Assembly (NCBI RefSeq): GCF_001050345.1
Contig: NZ_LFMW01000002.1
Span: 310,001 to 374,000, forward strand
Origin: Pseudomonas fildesensis
GTDB taxonomy: Bacteria > Pseudomonadota > Gammaproteobacteria > Pseudomonadales > Pseudomonadaceae
Direction: 5' to 3'
DNA: 64,000 nucleotides
Shown piece after piece: positions 25,116 through 32,986 of the stretch. Below the pieces are notes generated by a model, which had not been told where the DNA came from, searched no databases, and saw only the letters and a program-made list of their open reading frames with translations. The position numbers and the translations under genes are program-made. Numbering within the stretch: the stretch's first letter is position 1; each line of letters opens with the position of its first letter.

Positions 25116-25694
25116 TTTGGTCAGCGCGAGGGTCGCGAAGTTGTCGGCCATGATGGCCATTTCGGTCTGTTGCACGTTCTCGGCGCTCAGGATGCCGCCC
25201 TTGTAAGGCAGGTCACGGGTGGCGCAGGCGTCTTCCACCAGGGTGCAGCGAAAGCCCAGGTTCTTGGCGGCGCGCACCGTGGTGCTGACGCTGGAGTGGC
25301 TCATGAAGCCGCAGACAATCAGGTCAAGCGAGCCGAGGTCCTGCAGGTGTTTTTCCAGGCCGGTGCCGTGGAACGCGCTGGGCAGCAGCTTGCCGATGAT
25401 GGTTTCGTCACCGGCAGGTTCCAGGCCTGGGATGAATTCGCCGCGCTCGCCCTGGGGGTCAAACAGGCCGCCTACGGTGCCCAGGTGGCGCACATGCACA
25501 ATCGGGCGTCCGGCGTTGCGTGCCGCGGCAGTGAGTTGCTTGATATTGTCGACAGCCGCGTCCATACCCTTGAGGGCGAGGGGGCCGCTGAGGTATTCCT
25601 TCTGGGCGTCGATGATCACGAGGGTCGCATGGCCAAGGTTGGCTGCCGCGTAACCACGACCGCTGAGTTGAAACATCGTCTTTGGAACGGACAT
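25104..25694 (-). CDS. isochorismatase-family hydrolase with Ser at the usual catalytic Cys
   Basis: 196 residues from the ATG at 25694 (MSVPKTMFQL), with AGGAG upstream. The family Asp is in LVIIDAQKEYL (D29) and the Lys in GKLLPSAF (K102). The GXMTHXCVSXTAR motif reads GFMSHSSVSTTVR, placing Ser135 where cysteine hydrolases have the nucleophile. True isochorismatases also lack this Cys, so activity is possible but not as a typical nicotinamidase-like Cys hydrolase. The TGA stop is inside a pentanucleotide repeat. It is divergent from prmB. Confidence 0.85.
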   Translation of the reverse strand: MSVPKTMFQLSGRGYAAANLGHATLVIIDAQKEYLSGPLALKGMDAAVDNIKQLTAAARNAGRPIVHVRHLGTVGGLFDPQGERGEFIPGLEPAGDETIIGKLLPSAFHGTGLEKHLQDLGSLDLIVCGFMSHSSVSTTVRAAKNLGFRCTLVEDACATRDLPYKGGILSAENVQQTEMAIMADNFATLALTKDLI

Positions 25695-25933
25695 TCTGGG
25701 GCTCCTGTGAGGGGGGCTTTTGTGACATTGTCCACTGGCTGAGCGGTTCTGTGAATCGCTACTATCGTAAGGTACGCCGTTGTTGACGTGCAGCCATGTC
25801 AAGAGGTGGGCTTGTTTAACCCAATGATGGCAAATTGGATGAAATCCGATGTACGGCAGGGGTTTTTCGTACATCGTTCGTACAGGCGAAGGCTGTTAGA
25901 ATCGCCAGTCGTTTTTTCCAGGAGCTTGCCCCC

Positions 25934-26842
25934 GTGATCACTTCCCGCCTGCGCACCTTGCGCGACCACATCCGTTGGGCTGTCAGCCGTTTCCATGGGG
26001 AAGACCTGTTTTTTGGCCATGGCACCGACAATGCCTGGGACGAAGCCCGGCAATTGGTGCTCGGCGCCTTGCACCTGCCTTGGGAAATTGCCGACAGCTA
26101 CCTGGATTGCAATCTGGAAGAAGAGGAAATCTCTCACGTGCAGCGTTTGCTGCATCGCCGTATACACGAGCGCGTACCCACTGCTTACCTGTTGAAGGAG
26201 GCTTGGTTCTGCGGCATGTCGTTCATCGTCGACGAGCGGGTGCTGATCCCGCGCTCACCGATTGGCGAACTGATCGAAAACCGCTTTGAACCGTGGCTGG
26301 CCCAGCCGCCGGCGCGCATTCTCGACCTGTGCACCGGCTCCGGTTGCATCGGCATCGCCTGCGCCTACGAGTTCCAGGACGCCGAAGTGGTGCTGGGCGA
26401 CTTGTCCTTCGAAGCGTTGGAAGTGGCCAACCAGAACATCGAGCGGCATGGCGTCGACGAGCGTGTGTACACCGTTCAGGGCGACGGCTTCGACGGCCTG
26501 CCGGGCCAGCGTTTCGATTTGATCGTGTCGAACCCGCCGTATGTGGATGCCGAAGATTTCGCCGACATGCCTGACGAATACCAGCACGAGCCGGAGCTGG
26601 GCCTGGCGTGCGGTGATGACGGCTTGAACCTGGTTCGGCGCATGCTGGCCGAGGCGGCGGACCACCTGACCGAGAAGGGCTTGCTGATTGTCGAAGTGGG
26701 CAACAGCCAGGTGCATCTCGAGGCGCTGTACCCGGAAGTGGACTTTGCCTGGCTGGAGTTCCAGCGCGGCGGGCATGGCGTGTTCATGCTGACGGCGGAG
26801 CAGTGCCGGGCGCATCAGGCGGTGTTTGCCGCCCACGTCTGA
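25934..26842 (+). CDS. prmB: ribosomal protein L3 N5-glutamine methyltransferase
   Basis: 302 residues from the GTG at 25934 ([17 protein letters not shown]), with AGGAG 9 bases upstream. The SAM-binding motif [15 protein letters not shown] and the catalytic NPPY ([14 protein letters not shown]) are intact. Length and N-terminus match PrmB rather than PrmC. It methylates Gln of ribosomal protein L3. In Pseudomonas prmB precedes aroC, as here, though two further genes intervene. Confidence 0.95.
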   Translation: MITSRLRTLRDHIRWAVSRFHGEDLFFGHGTDNAWDEARQLVLGALHLPWEIADSYLDCNLEEEEISHVQRLLHRRIHERVPTAYLLKEAWFCGMSFIVDERVLIPRSPIGELIENRFEPWLAQPPARILDLCTGSGCIGIACAYEFQDAEVVLGDLSFEALEVANQNIERHGVDERVYTVQGDGFDGLPGQRFDLIVSNPPYVDAEDFADMPDEYQHEPELGLACGDDGLNLVRRMLAEAADHLTEKGLLIVEVGNSQVHLEALYPEVDFAWLEFQRGGHGVFMLTAEQCRAHQAVFAAHV

Positions 26843-26868
26843 CGCAAAACCCGTACGAGCCCGGCTAC

Positions 26869-26973
26869 GATCGTTCCCACGCCCCGCGTGGGAATGCATA
26901 CCGTGACGCTCTGCGTCACAAGCGGACGCAGAGCGTCCAAGGCCGCATTCCCACGCAGAGCGTGGGAACGATC
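26869..26973. repeat. REP-type element (CGTTCCCACGC family)
   Basis: Ends GATCGTTCCCACGC / GCGTGGGAACGATC are inverted. Inside lie GTGGGAATGC / GCATTCCCAC and GACGCTCTGCGTC / GACGCAGAGCGTC. It ends 3 bases before the stop of the next gene and separates it from prmB. Confidence 0.88.
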
Positions 26974-26975
26974 TG

Positions 26976-27782
26976 TTACCGGTGGGTGGCAATCCAGATC
27001 AACAACCCCGCCTGAAACACCGTAAACGCCACCAGGCAGGTGATGGTAAAGCGCAACCCGCTGTCCTCGCGCTTGAACTTGGTGACCTTTTCCTCTTCCT
27101 TGCGCAGCTTCACTTCATGCTCCGCGAGGTTGTGCTCGGCCTGTTGCAGCATCTGCGCGGCTTCGAGAATTTCCACGAACTGCACTTTCTCGGTATTCCA
27201 GCTGTCCAGCACATCGCTGACCTTGCCCGGCTGCACGTTGCCTTTCAAATGCTGCACGTCGGCATACGCCACATCAAAACCCTGGATACGCAGGAAATGG
27301 TCACGGCGCAGGCGTGTGGCTTCGTTGAGTGCGTCCTTGTTGGCCAGTTCGACGCCGTCGACGCGGTAGTGTGACCACTTCTTTTTCGCCCACGCAGCCG
27401 CCTGGGCCACGAGGAAACGGCCGATACCGCGGTTTGCAGGCTCGATTTCCAGGCTGTTGCCCGGGCCGAAGTGCACGCGGTGTTTATCGTGATCGACCCA
27501 GATATCCAGATGATTCTGCTCGCGGCGCACCCGTTGGCCCGGCAACTGGATGACCATGCGCAACAGGCTGTGATGTGGGTCATGGCGCTCGGCATACCCG
27601 AACTGCACGAACCGCAACGGCCGCCCGCCGGTGGCGCGATCGATTGCCAGCGGTGCCAGGCGCAGCATCTTGAAATGTTCAGCCTGAACGTCCGCCCACG
27701 GCAGAGCCGCCGCTTGCACGGCCTCGATGTTTTCAGCCGGGGTCTCGGCGGTGGGTTCCGGTATTGCTTCGGTGATAGTCAT
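26976..27782 (-). CDS. hypothetical tail-anchored protein with coiled coil
   Basis: 268 residues. After a Glu/Ala-rich N-terminus comes a globular region (~30-190, e.g. LRFVQFGYAERHDPHHSLL). A heptad-rich stretch follows (~195-245, EILEAAQMLQQAEHNLAEHEVKL split by charged residues), with a single C-terminal membrane helix (FTITCLVAFTVFQAGLLIWI). I recognise no catalytic motif. A long hairpin lies just upstream of its start codon. Confidence 0.75.
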   Translation of the reverse strand: MTITEAIPEPTAETPAENIEAVQAAALPWADVQAEHFKMLRLAPLAIDRATGGRPLRFVQFGYAERHDPHHSLLRMVIQLPGQRVRREQNHLDIWVDHDKHRVHFGPGNSLEIEPANRGIGRFLVAQAAAWAKKKWSHYRVDGVELANKDALNEATRLRRDHFLRIQGFDVAYADVQHLKGNVQPGKVSDVLDSWNTEKVQFVEILEAAQMLQQAEHNLAEHEVKLRKEEEKVTKFKREDSGLRFTITCLVAFTVFQAGLLIWIATHR

Positions 27783-27799
27783 GCGGCGCGATCCTGTCC

Positions 27800-27843
27800 A
27801 AGCCCAGCCAGTCGACAGTCTTTTTACTGTCGACCCTGGGCTT
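27800..27843. other. two-part stem hairpin upstream of the tail-anchored protein
   Basis: AAGCCCAG + GTCGACAGT, loop CTTTTT, ACTGTCGAC + CTGGGCTT, a 17-base-pair stem with a small internal asymmetry. No T-run follows on the minus strand, so it is an imperfect terminator for the upstream hydrolase or a 5' leader structure of the next gene. Confidence 0.6.
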
Positions 27844-27881
27844 ATCGGCCGGGTTTTCCAAGACTGGAGGCCAATAGTCGC

Positions 27882-28844
27882 TTAACGGGGTTGAAGTCCG
27901 TCGATAAAGCGCACCAGGCGGCTGCCCAGCTCGGCGGCGAGGGGCAATTGCGGATCGTTGTAGGAGGCCAATTGCTGCTTCACGTTGTTGGGAACGATGC
28001 GCATCACGTGGTTCATGCCTTCGATCACCGTCAACTCGGCATCGGGCTTGGCCTTTTTCAGTTGATGGGCGTCACCAACACCGACCTGGATATCGTTGGT
28101 GCCCTGGATGATCAGCGCCGGCATCCGTAGTTTGGCAAAGGCGGCCGAAGGATCGGCGCGAAACAGGCTGATCAGATAAGGCTGCACGCTGGGTCGGAAA
28201 ATGCCTTCCAGCGGGCCCGGCACATCGGCGTCCACCTGGCCGGCCTTGAGGTGATCGAGGATTTCATTGCTACGCAGCAACAGGGCAGGGGGCAGGTGGT
28301 CGGCGAGTTGCTGGCGGATCACCTGATCGACTGGGCGCGCACTGCCGGACAGGGAAATGACCGCGGCCGGGTCAAGTTGCGGCGCGGCGAGGGCGGCAAC
28401 CAATGCGCCTTCGCTGTGACCCAGCACGATCAGCGGGCCCATGCGTCTATCGGCCTTGAGCAGCTTGCCCCAGGCCACAGCGTCGGCGACGTAGGCGTCG
28501 AGGGTCAGGTTGCGTTCGTCGGGGGTGGCGGCCAGGCTGGCCGCGACGCCGCGTTTGTCGTAGCGCACGCTGGCGATGTTATGCCGGGCCAGCACCCAGG
28601 CCAGGCGCTTGAGGCTGTCGTTGCGCGCGCCGTCGGCGCTGTTGCCATTGCGGTCGGTGGGCCCGGAGCCGGCGATGATCAGCACCACCGGCACCGGTTT
28701 GTCCGACTGCGGCAACAATAGCGAGCCAAACAGCTCGCCGCTGCCGGTGTCCAGGCTGATGGGCCGTTGCAGGACAACAGGGGCGGCGGCGTGCGCCAGG
28801 GTGGTCAACAGGGTGAGGGTGAACAGCAAAACTCGCAGCATCAT
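27882..28844 (-). CDS. secreted alpha/beta hydrolase
   Basis: 320 residues with a signal peptide (MMLRVLLFTLTLLTTLAHA). The fold is clear: IAGSGPTDRNGN near the oxyanion-hole strand, SVRYDKRG, nucleophile elbow GHSEG (PLIVLGHSEGALVAALAA), the acid region LIIQGTNDIQV and catalytic His in IEGMNHVMR. It belongs to the S9/dienelactone-hydrolase-like periplasmic esterases; substrate unknown. Confidence 0.85.
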   Translation of the reverse strand: MMLRVLLFTLTLLTTLAHAAAPVVLQRPISLDTGSGELFGSLLLPQSDKPVPVVLIIAGSGPTDRNGNSADGARNDSLKRLAWVLARHNIASVRYDKRGVAASLAATPDERNLTLDAYVADAVAWGKLLKADRRMGPLIVLGHSEGALVAALAAPQLDPAAVISLSGSARPVDQVIRQQLADHLPPALLLRSNEILDHLKAGQVDADVPGPLEGIFRPSVQPYLISLFRADPSAAFAKLRMPALIIQGTNDIQVGVGDAHQLKKAKPDAELTVIEGMNHVMRIVPNNVKQQLASYNDPQLPLAAELGSRLVRFIDGLQPR

Positions 28845-28986
28845 CGCGCCATCATCAGGGAGGTGCCGGTTGGACCAACGTCTACCGGTAAGGTTTCGAG
28901 GATGAACTAGTCGGTTGGCCCGCGTATACTGGCGCGCTTGGTTATCACCTCTGAGTGATTACAACTGATTTCACGGAGCGCCCTGC

Positions 28987-30078
28987 ATGTCCGGCAATAC
29001 CTTCGGCAAGCTGTTCACTGTCACCACCGCGGGCGAAAGCCATGGCCCGGCGTTGGTCGCCATTGTCGACGGCTGCCCGCCCGGCCTCGAGCTGTCCCTG
29101 GAAGACCTGCAGCGTGACCTCGACCGCCGCAAGCCCGGCACCAGTCGCCACACCACCCAGCGTCAGGAGCCCGACGAAGTCGAGATCCTCTCCGGCGTGT
29201 TCGAGGGGCGCACCACCGGCTGCTCCATTGGCCTGCTGATTCGTAACACCGACCAGAAGTCCAAGGACTACTCGGCCATCAAGGACTTGTTCCGCCCGGC
29301 CCACGCCGACTACACCTACCATCACAAATACGGCGAGCGCGACTACCGTGGTGGTGGCCGCAGTTCGGCCCGCGAAACGGCCATGCGCGTGGCTGCCGGT
29401 GCCATCGCCAAGAAATACCTGGCGACCCAGGGCATTGTGATTCGCGGCTATATGAGCCAGCTGGGCCCCATCGAAATCCCGTTCAAGACCTGGGACAGCG
29501 TGGACGACAACGCTTTCTTCAGCCCCGACCCGGACAAAGTGCCGGAACTGGAAGCCTACATGGACCAGTTGCGCCGCGACCAGGATTCCGTCGGCGCCAG
29601 GATCACGGTGGTTGCAGAAGGTGTAAAACCGGGCCTCGGCGAGCCGATTTTCGACCGTCTGGACGCCGAACTGGCCCACGCGCTGATGAGCATCAACGCG
29701 GTGAAGGGGGTTGAAATCGGTGCCGGGTTTGCCTGCGTGTCACAGCGCGGCACCGAACACCGCGACGAGATGACGCCGGAAGGTTTCCTCAGCAACAACG
29801 CCGGCGGCATTCTCGGCGGGATTTCCTCGGGCCAGCCTATCGTGGCGCACCTGGCGCTCAAGGCCACGTCGAGCATCACTACGCCGGGCCGTTCGATCGA
29901 TGTACACGGCACCCCGGTGGACGTGATCACCAAGGGCCGCCATGACCCGTGCGTCGGCATCCGTGCCACGCCGATTGCCGAGGCGATGATGGCCATCGTG
30001 TTGATGGACCATCTGCTGCGCAACCGTGGGCAAAACGCCGATGTGCGTGTGAGTACGCCGGTGCTGGGCCAGCTGTGA
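28987..30078 (+). CDS. aroC: chorismate synthase
   Basis: 363 residues, full length. The three chorismate-synthase signatures are present: [14 protein letters not shown] (N-terminal), [15 protein letters not shown] (middle) and a C-terminal region with PTPIAEAM-like [19 protein letters not shown]. It converts EPSP to chorismate with reduced FMN. An MFS transporter gene follows after 10 bases. Confidence 0.97.
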   Translation: MSGNTFGKLFTVTTAGESHGPALVAIVDGCPPGLELSLEDLQRDLDRRKPGTSRHTTQRQEPDEVEILSGVFEGRTTGCSIGLLIRNTDQKSKDYSAIKDLFRPAHADYTYHHKYGERDYRGGGRSSARETAMRVAAGAIAKKYLATQGIVIRGYMSQLGPIEIPFKTWDSVDDNAFFSPDPDKVPELEAYMDQLRRDQDSVGARITVVAEGVKPGLGEPIFDRLDAELAHALMSINAVKGVEIGAGFACVSQRGTEHRDEMTPEGFLSNNAGGILGGISSGQPIVAHLALKATSSITTPGRSIDVHGTPVDVITKGRHDPCVGIRATPIAEAMMAIVLMDHLLRNRGQNADVRVSTPVLGQL

Positions 30079-30088
30079 CGGTCTGACC

Positions 30089-31249
30089 GTGACAGCCCTC
30101 CCGTACTGGCGTCTCTCCAGCTTCTACCTGTTCTACTTCGCCCTGCTGGGGGCGACGGCGCCGTTCCTGGCGCTGTACTTCGATCACCTGGGGTTCTCCA
30201 GCGCGCGAATCGGCGAACTGGTCGCTATCCCCATGCTGATGCGCTGCGTGGCGCCCAACCTGTGGGGCTGGCTCGGGGACTACACCGGCCGGCGCCTGGC
30301 CATCGTGCGGTTTGGCGCGGTGTGCACGCTGGTCAGTTTCTCGCTGATTTTTGTCAGCAAGAGCTACGCCTGGCTGGCCCTGGTCATGGCCTTGCATGCG
30401 TTCTTCTGGCACGCGGTGTTGCCGCAGTTTGAAGTGATCACCCTGGCTCATCTGCAAAAACAGACGTCGCGCTACAGCCAGATCCGCCTCTGGGGCTCCA
30501 TCGGTTTTATTCTCACCGTGGTGATCATGGGGCGCCTGTTCGACTGGCTGAGCCTGGACATCTACCCGGTGGTGGTTGTAGTGATCATGGCCGGCATCAT
30601 CGGCGCCAGCCTGTGGGTACCGAACGCGCAGCCCGCAGTCACGGGCAATCGCCTGGCCGGGGAAGGTTTCCTGAAACAACTGCGCAGCCCCGGCGTACTG
30701 GCGTTTTATGCCTGTGTGGCGCTCATGCAAATGAGCCATGGCCCGTATTACACCTTCCTCACCCTGCACCTCGAACACCTGGGCTACAGCCGTGGCGTGA
30801 TCGGTATGCTCTGGGCCGTGGGGGTGGTGGCGGAAGTGCTGATGTTCCTGGGCATGAGCCGCATCCTCACGCGCTTTTCGGTACGCCGTGTGCTGATGGC
30901 CAGTTTTGTGCTGGCAGCCTTGCGCTGGTTGCTGCTGGGCTCGTTTGCCGAGTTTCTCTGGGTGCTGCTATTGGCGCAGGTGATGCACGCCGCGACTTTT
31001 GGCAGCTTTCACGCGGCGGCGATTGCCTTTGTGCAACGCAGCTTCGGCGACCGTCAACAAGGTCAGGGCCAAGCTTTGTACGCTGCTCTGGCCGGCACCG
31101 GCGGCGCACTCGGCGCCCTTTACTCCGGCTACAGCTGGAACCTGCTGGGGCCGACCCTGACCTTCAGCATCGCCAGCGTCGCCGCATTGGCTGCGGCCGT
31201 TATCATCGGCCTTCGATTGCAAGAGCAGAACCAAGGAACCGTCCAATGA
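30089..31249 (+). CDS. MFS transporter (PPP/HcaT-like)
   Basis: 386 residues, 12 predicted helices, GTG start 10 bases after aroC. The N-terminus LSSFYLFYFALLGATAPFLA and VAPNLWGWLGDYTGRR are typical of the phenylpropionate-permease-like MFS branch found next to aroC in pseudomonads. The substrate is unknown. Its stop overlaps the start of the acireductone-dioxygenase-like gene by 4 bases (ATGA), so they are translationally coupled. Confidence 0.88.
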   Translation: MTALPYWRLSSFYLFYFALLGATAPFLALYFDHLGFSSARIGELVAIPMLMRCVAPNLWGWLGDYTGRRLAIVRFGAVCTLVSFSLIFVSKSYAWLALVMALHAFFWHAVLPQFEVITLAHLQKQTSRYSQIRLWGSIGFILTVVIMGRLFDWLSLDIYPVVVVVIMAGIIGASLWVPNAQPAVTGNRLAGEGFLKQLRSPGVLAFYACVALMQMSHGPYYTFLTLHLEHLGYSRGVIGMLWAVGVVAEVLMFLGMSRILTRFSVRRVLMASFVLAALRWLLLGSFAEFLWVLLLAQVMHAATFGSFHAAAIAFVQRSFGDRQQGQGQALYAALAGTGGALGALYSGYSWNLLGPTLTFSIASVAALAAAVIIGLRLQEQNQGTVQ

Positions 31250-31776
31250 GTTATGTCGCCGTCTACCACATCGCCACACCGGATACCCCGAACAAGGTCC
31301 TGACCCACTTCGACGACATCGCGTCGACACTGGCTGAGCACGCTGTCCGGTTCGAACGCTGGCAGCCAAGCCCAATCGAGAAGGGCGCCAGCGAGGCTGA
31401 AATGATCGCCGCTTATCAGCCGCAGATCGACGCCCTCGGCTACGGTTTTACGCAGGTACTGAGTGTCACCGGCCACCACCCGCAGCACGTCGAATTGCGC
31501 GCACAGTTTCGCGATGAACGCCGTTACAGTGAAGACGAAGTACGCTTCTTCATCGCCGGTCAGGGCCTGTTCACGCTGCACATTGGCGATTACGTCTACA
31601 GCGTACGCTGTGAGAAGAATGACTTGCTGGTGATCCCGGCCGGCGTGCCGCATTGGTTCGATATGGGTGAGAACCCGCACTGCGTGACCTTGCGCTTATT
31701 TAACAAAACTGCGAACGCGGTGCCCGAATTGACCGGTGATGACATTGCGGTTCGTTTTCCTGGCCTGGACGACTAG
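31246..31776 (+). CDS. acireductone-dioxygenase homologue lacking two metal-ligand histidines
   Basis: 176 residues of the ARD cupin family (RFERWQ near the N-terminus, EDEVRFFIAGQGLFTLHI, CEKNDLLVIPAGVPHWFDMG). Normal ARD binds Fe/Ni through an EHXHXXDEXR block plus a later His. Here the block reads ERRYSEDEVR, so the two His positions are Arg92 and Tyr94. Glu98 and His136 remain. It also appears shortened around residues 62-72. The methionine-salvage partners mtnB and mtnC, usually adjacent in pseudomonads, are absent. It may be inactive or repurposed. Confidence 0.8.
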   Translation: MSYVAVYHIATPDTPNKVLTHFDDIASTLAEHAVRFERWQPSPIEKGASEAEMIAAYQPQIDALGYGFTQVLSVTGHHPQHVELRAQFRDERRYSEDEVRFFIAGQGLFTLHIGDYVYSVRCEKNDLLVIPAGVPHWFDMGENPHCVTLRLFNKTANAVPELTGDDIAVRFPGLDD

Positions 31777-31947
31777 TCGCAACGCAGGAGTAGTTCAACC
31801 CCTGCATGTTGAATAATGCTGTGGGAAAAACCCTATTTGAATGTGAGATCTGGCTGTTTTTTCCCGACTTTCTCTTTAATTCCGTTCGTTATGTAAATCT
31901 CTCTCCAACTTCAATGTTTATATCGCCTGTCAATAGGAGGAATCCGA

Positions 31948-32256
31948 ATGGCGATGGAGCATCAGCCAATAAAAAGGAGAGAAGCAATGAGTGGCTCAGA
32001 GGAGTCGTGTCAGCCGTCATCCAGCTTGCCCACTGCCATCAGGAGGCGCCTGACGTTGTCCGGCAAGCCCCTGACCCCAGCGGAACTGGAAATTCTGCGC
32101 TGGGCCTCGGAAGGCAAGACAGTGTGGGAAATCAGCCAGATTCGCGCCAGTTCCGAAGCTACCGTGAAATTTCATTTGCGTAATATCTATGGCAAGTTGC
32201 AAGTCACCAACCGCGTACAAGCAATGAACGAAGCCGTTCGGCAGCGCCTGTATTGA
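31948..32256 (+). CDS. stand-alone LuxR-type HTH regulator
   Basis: 102 residues. A polar N-terminus (~35 residues) leads into one LuxR/GerE DNA-binding domain: LTPAELEILRWASEGKTVWE, then SEATVKFHLRNIYGKLQVTN and NRVQAMNEAVRQ. No receiver or autoinducer domain is present. AGGAGG lies 6 bases before the ATG. A strong terminator follows. Upstream sequence (31777-31947) is AT-rich and probably holds its promoter. Targets unknown. Confidence 0.85.
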   Translation: MAMEHQPIKRREAMSGSEESCQPSSSLPTAIRRRLTLSGKPLTPAELEILRWASEGKTVWEISQIRASSEATVKFHLRNIYGKLQVTNRVQAMNEAVRQRLY

Positions 32257-32263
32257 GCATAAA

Positions 32264-32299
32264 AAAGGGCCGCGACGCCATTCAGCGTCGCGGCCCTTT
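32264..32299. terminator. bidirectional terminator between the LuxR-HTH and DUF3509 genes
   Basis: A perfect 15-base-pair stem AAAGGGCCGCGACGC / GCGTCGCGGCCCTTT with a 6-base loop; A- and T-rich flanks allow function in both directions for these convergent genes. Confidence 0.9.
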
Positions 32300-32311
32300 C
32301 TATGTCTGCAA

Positions 32312-32590
32312 TTAAGCCGAATGGTAAGTCGGCAGGGCAAAGCGGTTCTGGCTTTGCAGCATCGAAATTTGTGGCAGGTCGCTGGCTTGTTCGGCCAGAT
32401 CGCGGCGAATGGCACTGATCACCCAGGTCAGTTGATCGGCAGTGTGCAACTGCTGGTAGGAGATCGAGCGCTTGACCTGTTTGCCTTCGCTGTTGCGCAG
32501 GGTCAACAGGATGCCGCCGTCGGGACGTGGCTGGGTGGTGACGTCGTATTGGGAGAATACTGAGGCGAATTTATCTTGGATCAGGCTCAT
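32312..32590 (-). CDS. DUF3509 domain protein
   Basis: 92 residues from the ATG at 32590 (MSLIQDKFASVFSQYDVTTQ). PDGGILLTLRN and KRSISYQQLHTADQLTWVIS match DUF3509, a small family largely restricted to Pseudomonas and of unknown function. The 21-codon open extension upstream lacks a ribosome site. An AT-rich inverted repeat lies about 70-95 bases upstream. Confidence 0.85.
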   Translation of the reverse strand: MSLIQDKFASVFSQYDVTTQPRPDGGILLTLRNSEGKQVKRSISYQQLHTADQLTWVISAIRRDLAEQASDLPQISMLQSQNRFALPTYHSA

Positions 32591-32986
32591 GTCTATCAGC
32601 TCCGTTGGCTCAAGTTGGCAAGCATGGAGTGATAGGTGCAGTGATTGTGCCATCTAGTGATTTATAAAAATATCGTTATAAATCAGTATCTTGTAAAAAT
32701 TCAAGTTTTTCGCTTTCGTGCAAATTGCATGAATGGCCATCATGCATCCTGCATTTTGCGCTACTCAAGCTGTGTGGAGTGGCGTGCCGTTACTGATAAA
32801 GACTGCTCACGCGTCGCTAAATTCCCTTTTCCAACGGTCGCCGGTCCGGGATACAAAACTTTTCAAATCCCACATGTACAGCTAAAGAAGGGCTGGCGTA
32901 TTTTCCTGCAAGACATTTGGCCTACTGCCTACAGGAACGCCGGTGTTTCTGGATCAGACGAAGAATAAGAAAAAGGACGTTCCTCC
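32591..32986. promoter_or_regulatory. 396-base AT-rich divergent intergenic region
   Basis: It separates the DUF3509 and acyl-CoA-synthetase promoters. It contains a perfect 9-base inverted repeat (32659-32684) and a run of TGCAT-type palindromes near 32720-32755 (GTGCAAATTGCATGAATGGC, CATGCATCCTGCAT). Its GC content is visibly below the flanks. No coding frame is credible. Confidence 0.5.
32659..32684. promoter_or_regulatory. perfect inverted repeat GATTTATAA-N8-TTATAAATC
   Basis: Two exact 9-base arms with an 8-base spacer, a geometry common for dimeric regulators. It lies 69-94 bases upstream of the DUF3509 start and about 300 bases upstream of the acyl-CoA synthetase. The cognate protein is unknown. 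Confidence 0.5.

Noticed and set aside
31806..32183. 125-codon plus-strand frame overlapping the LuxR-HTH gene
   Set aside because: Out of frame with the clear LuxR-HTH domain and lacks a ribosome site; the HTH frame has AGGAGG.
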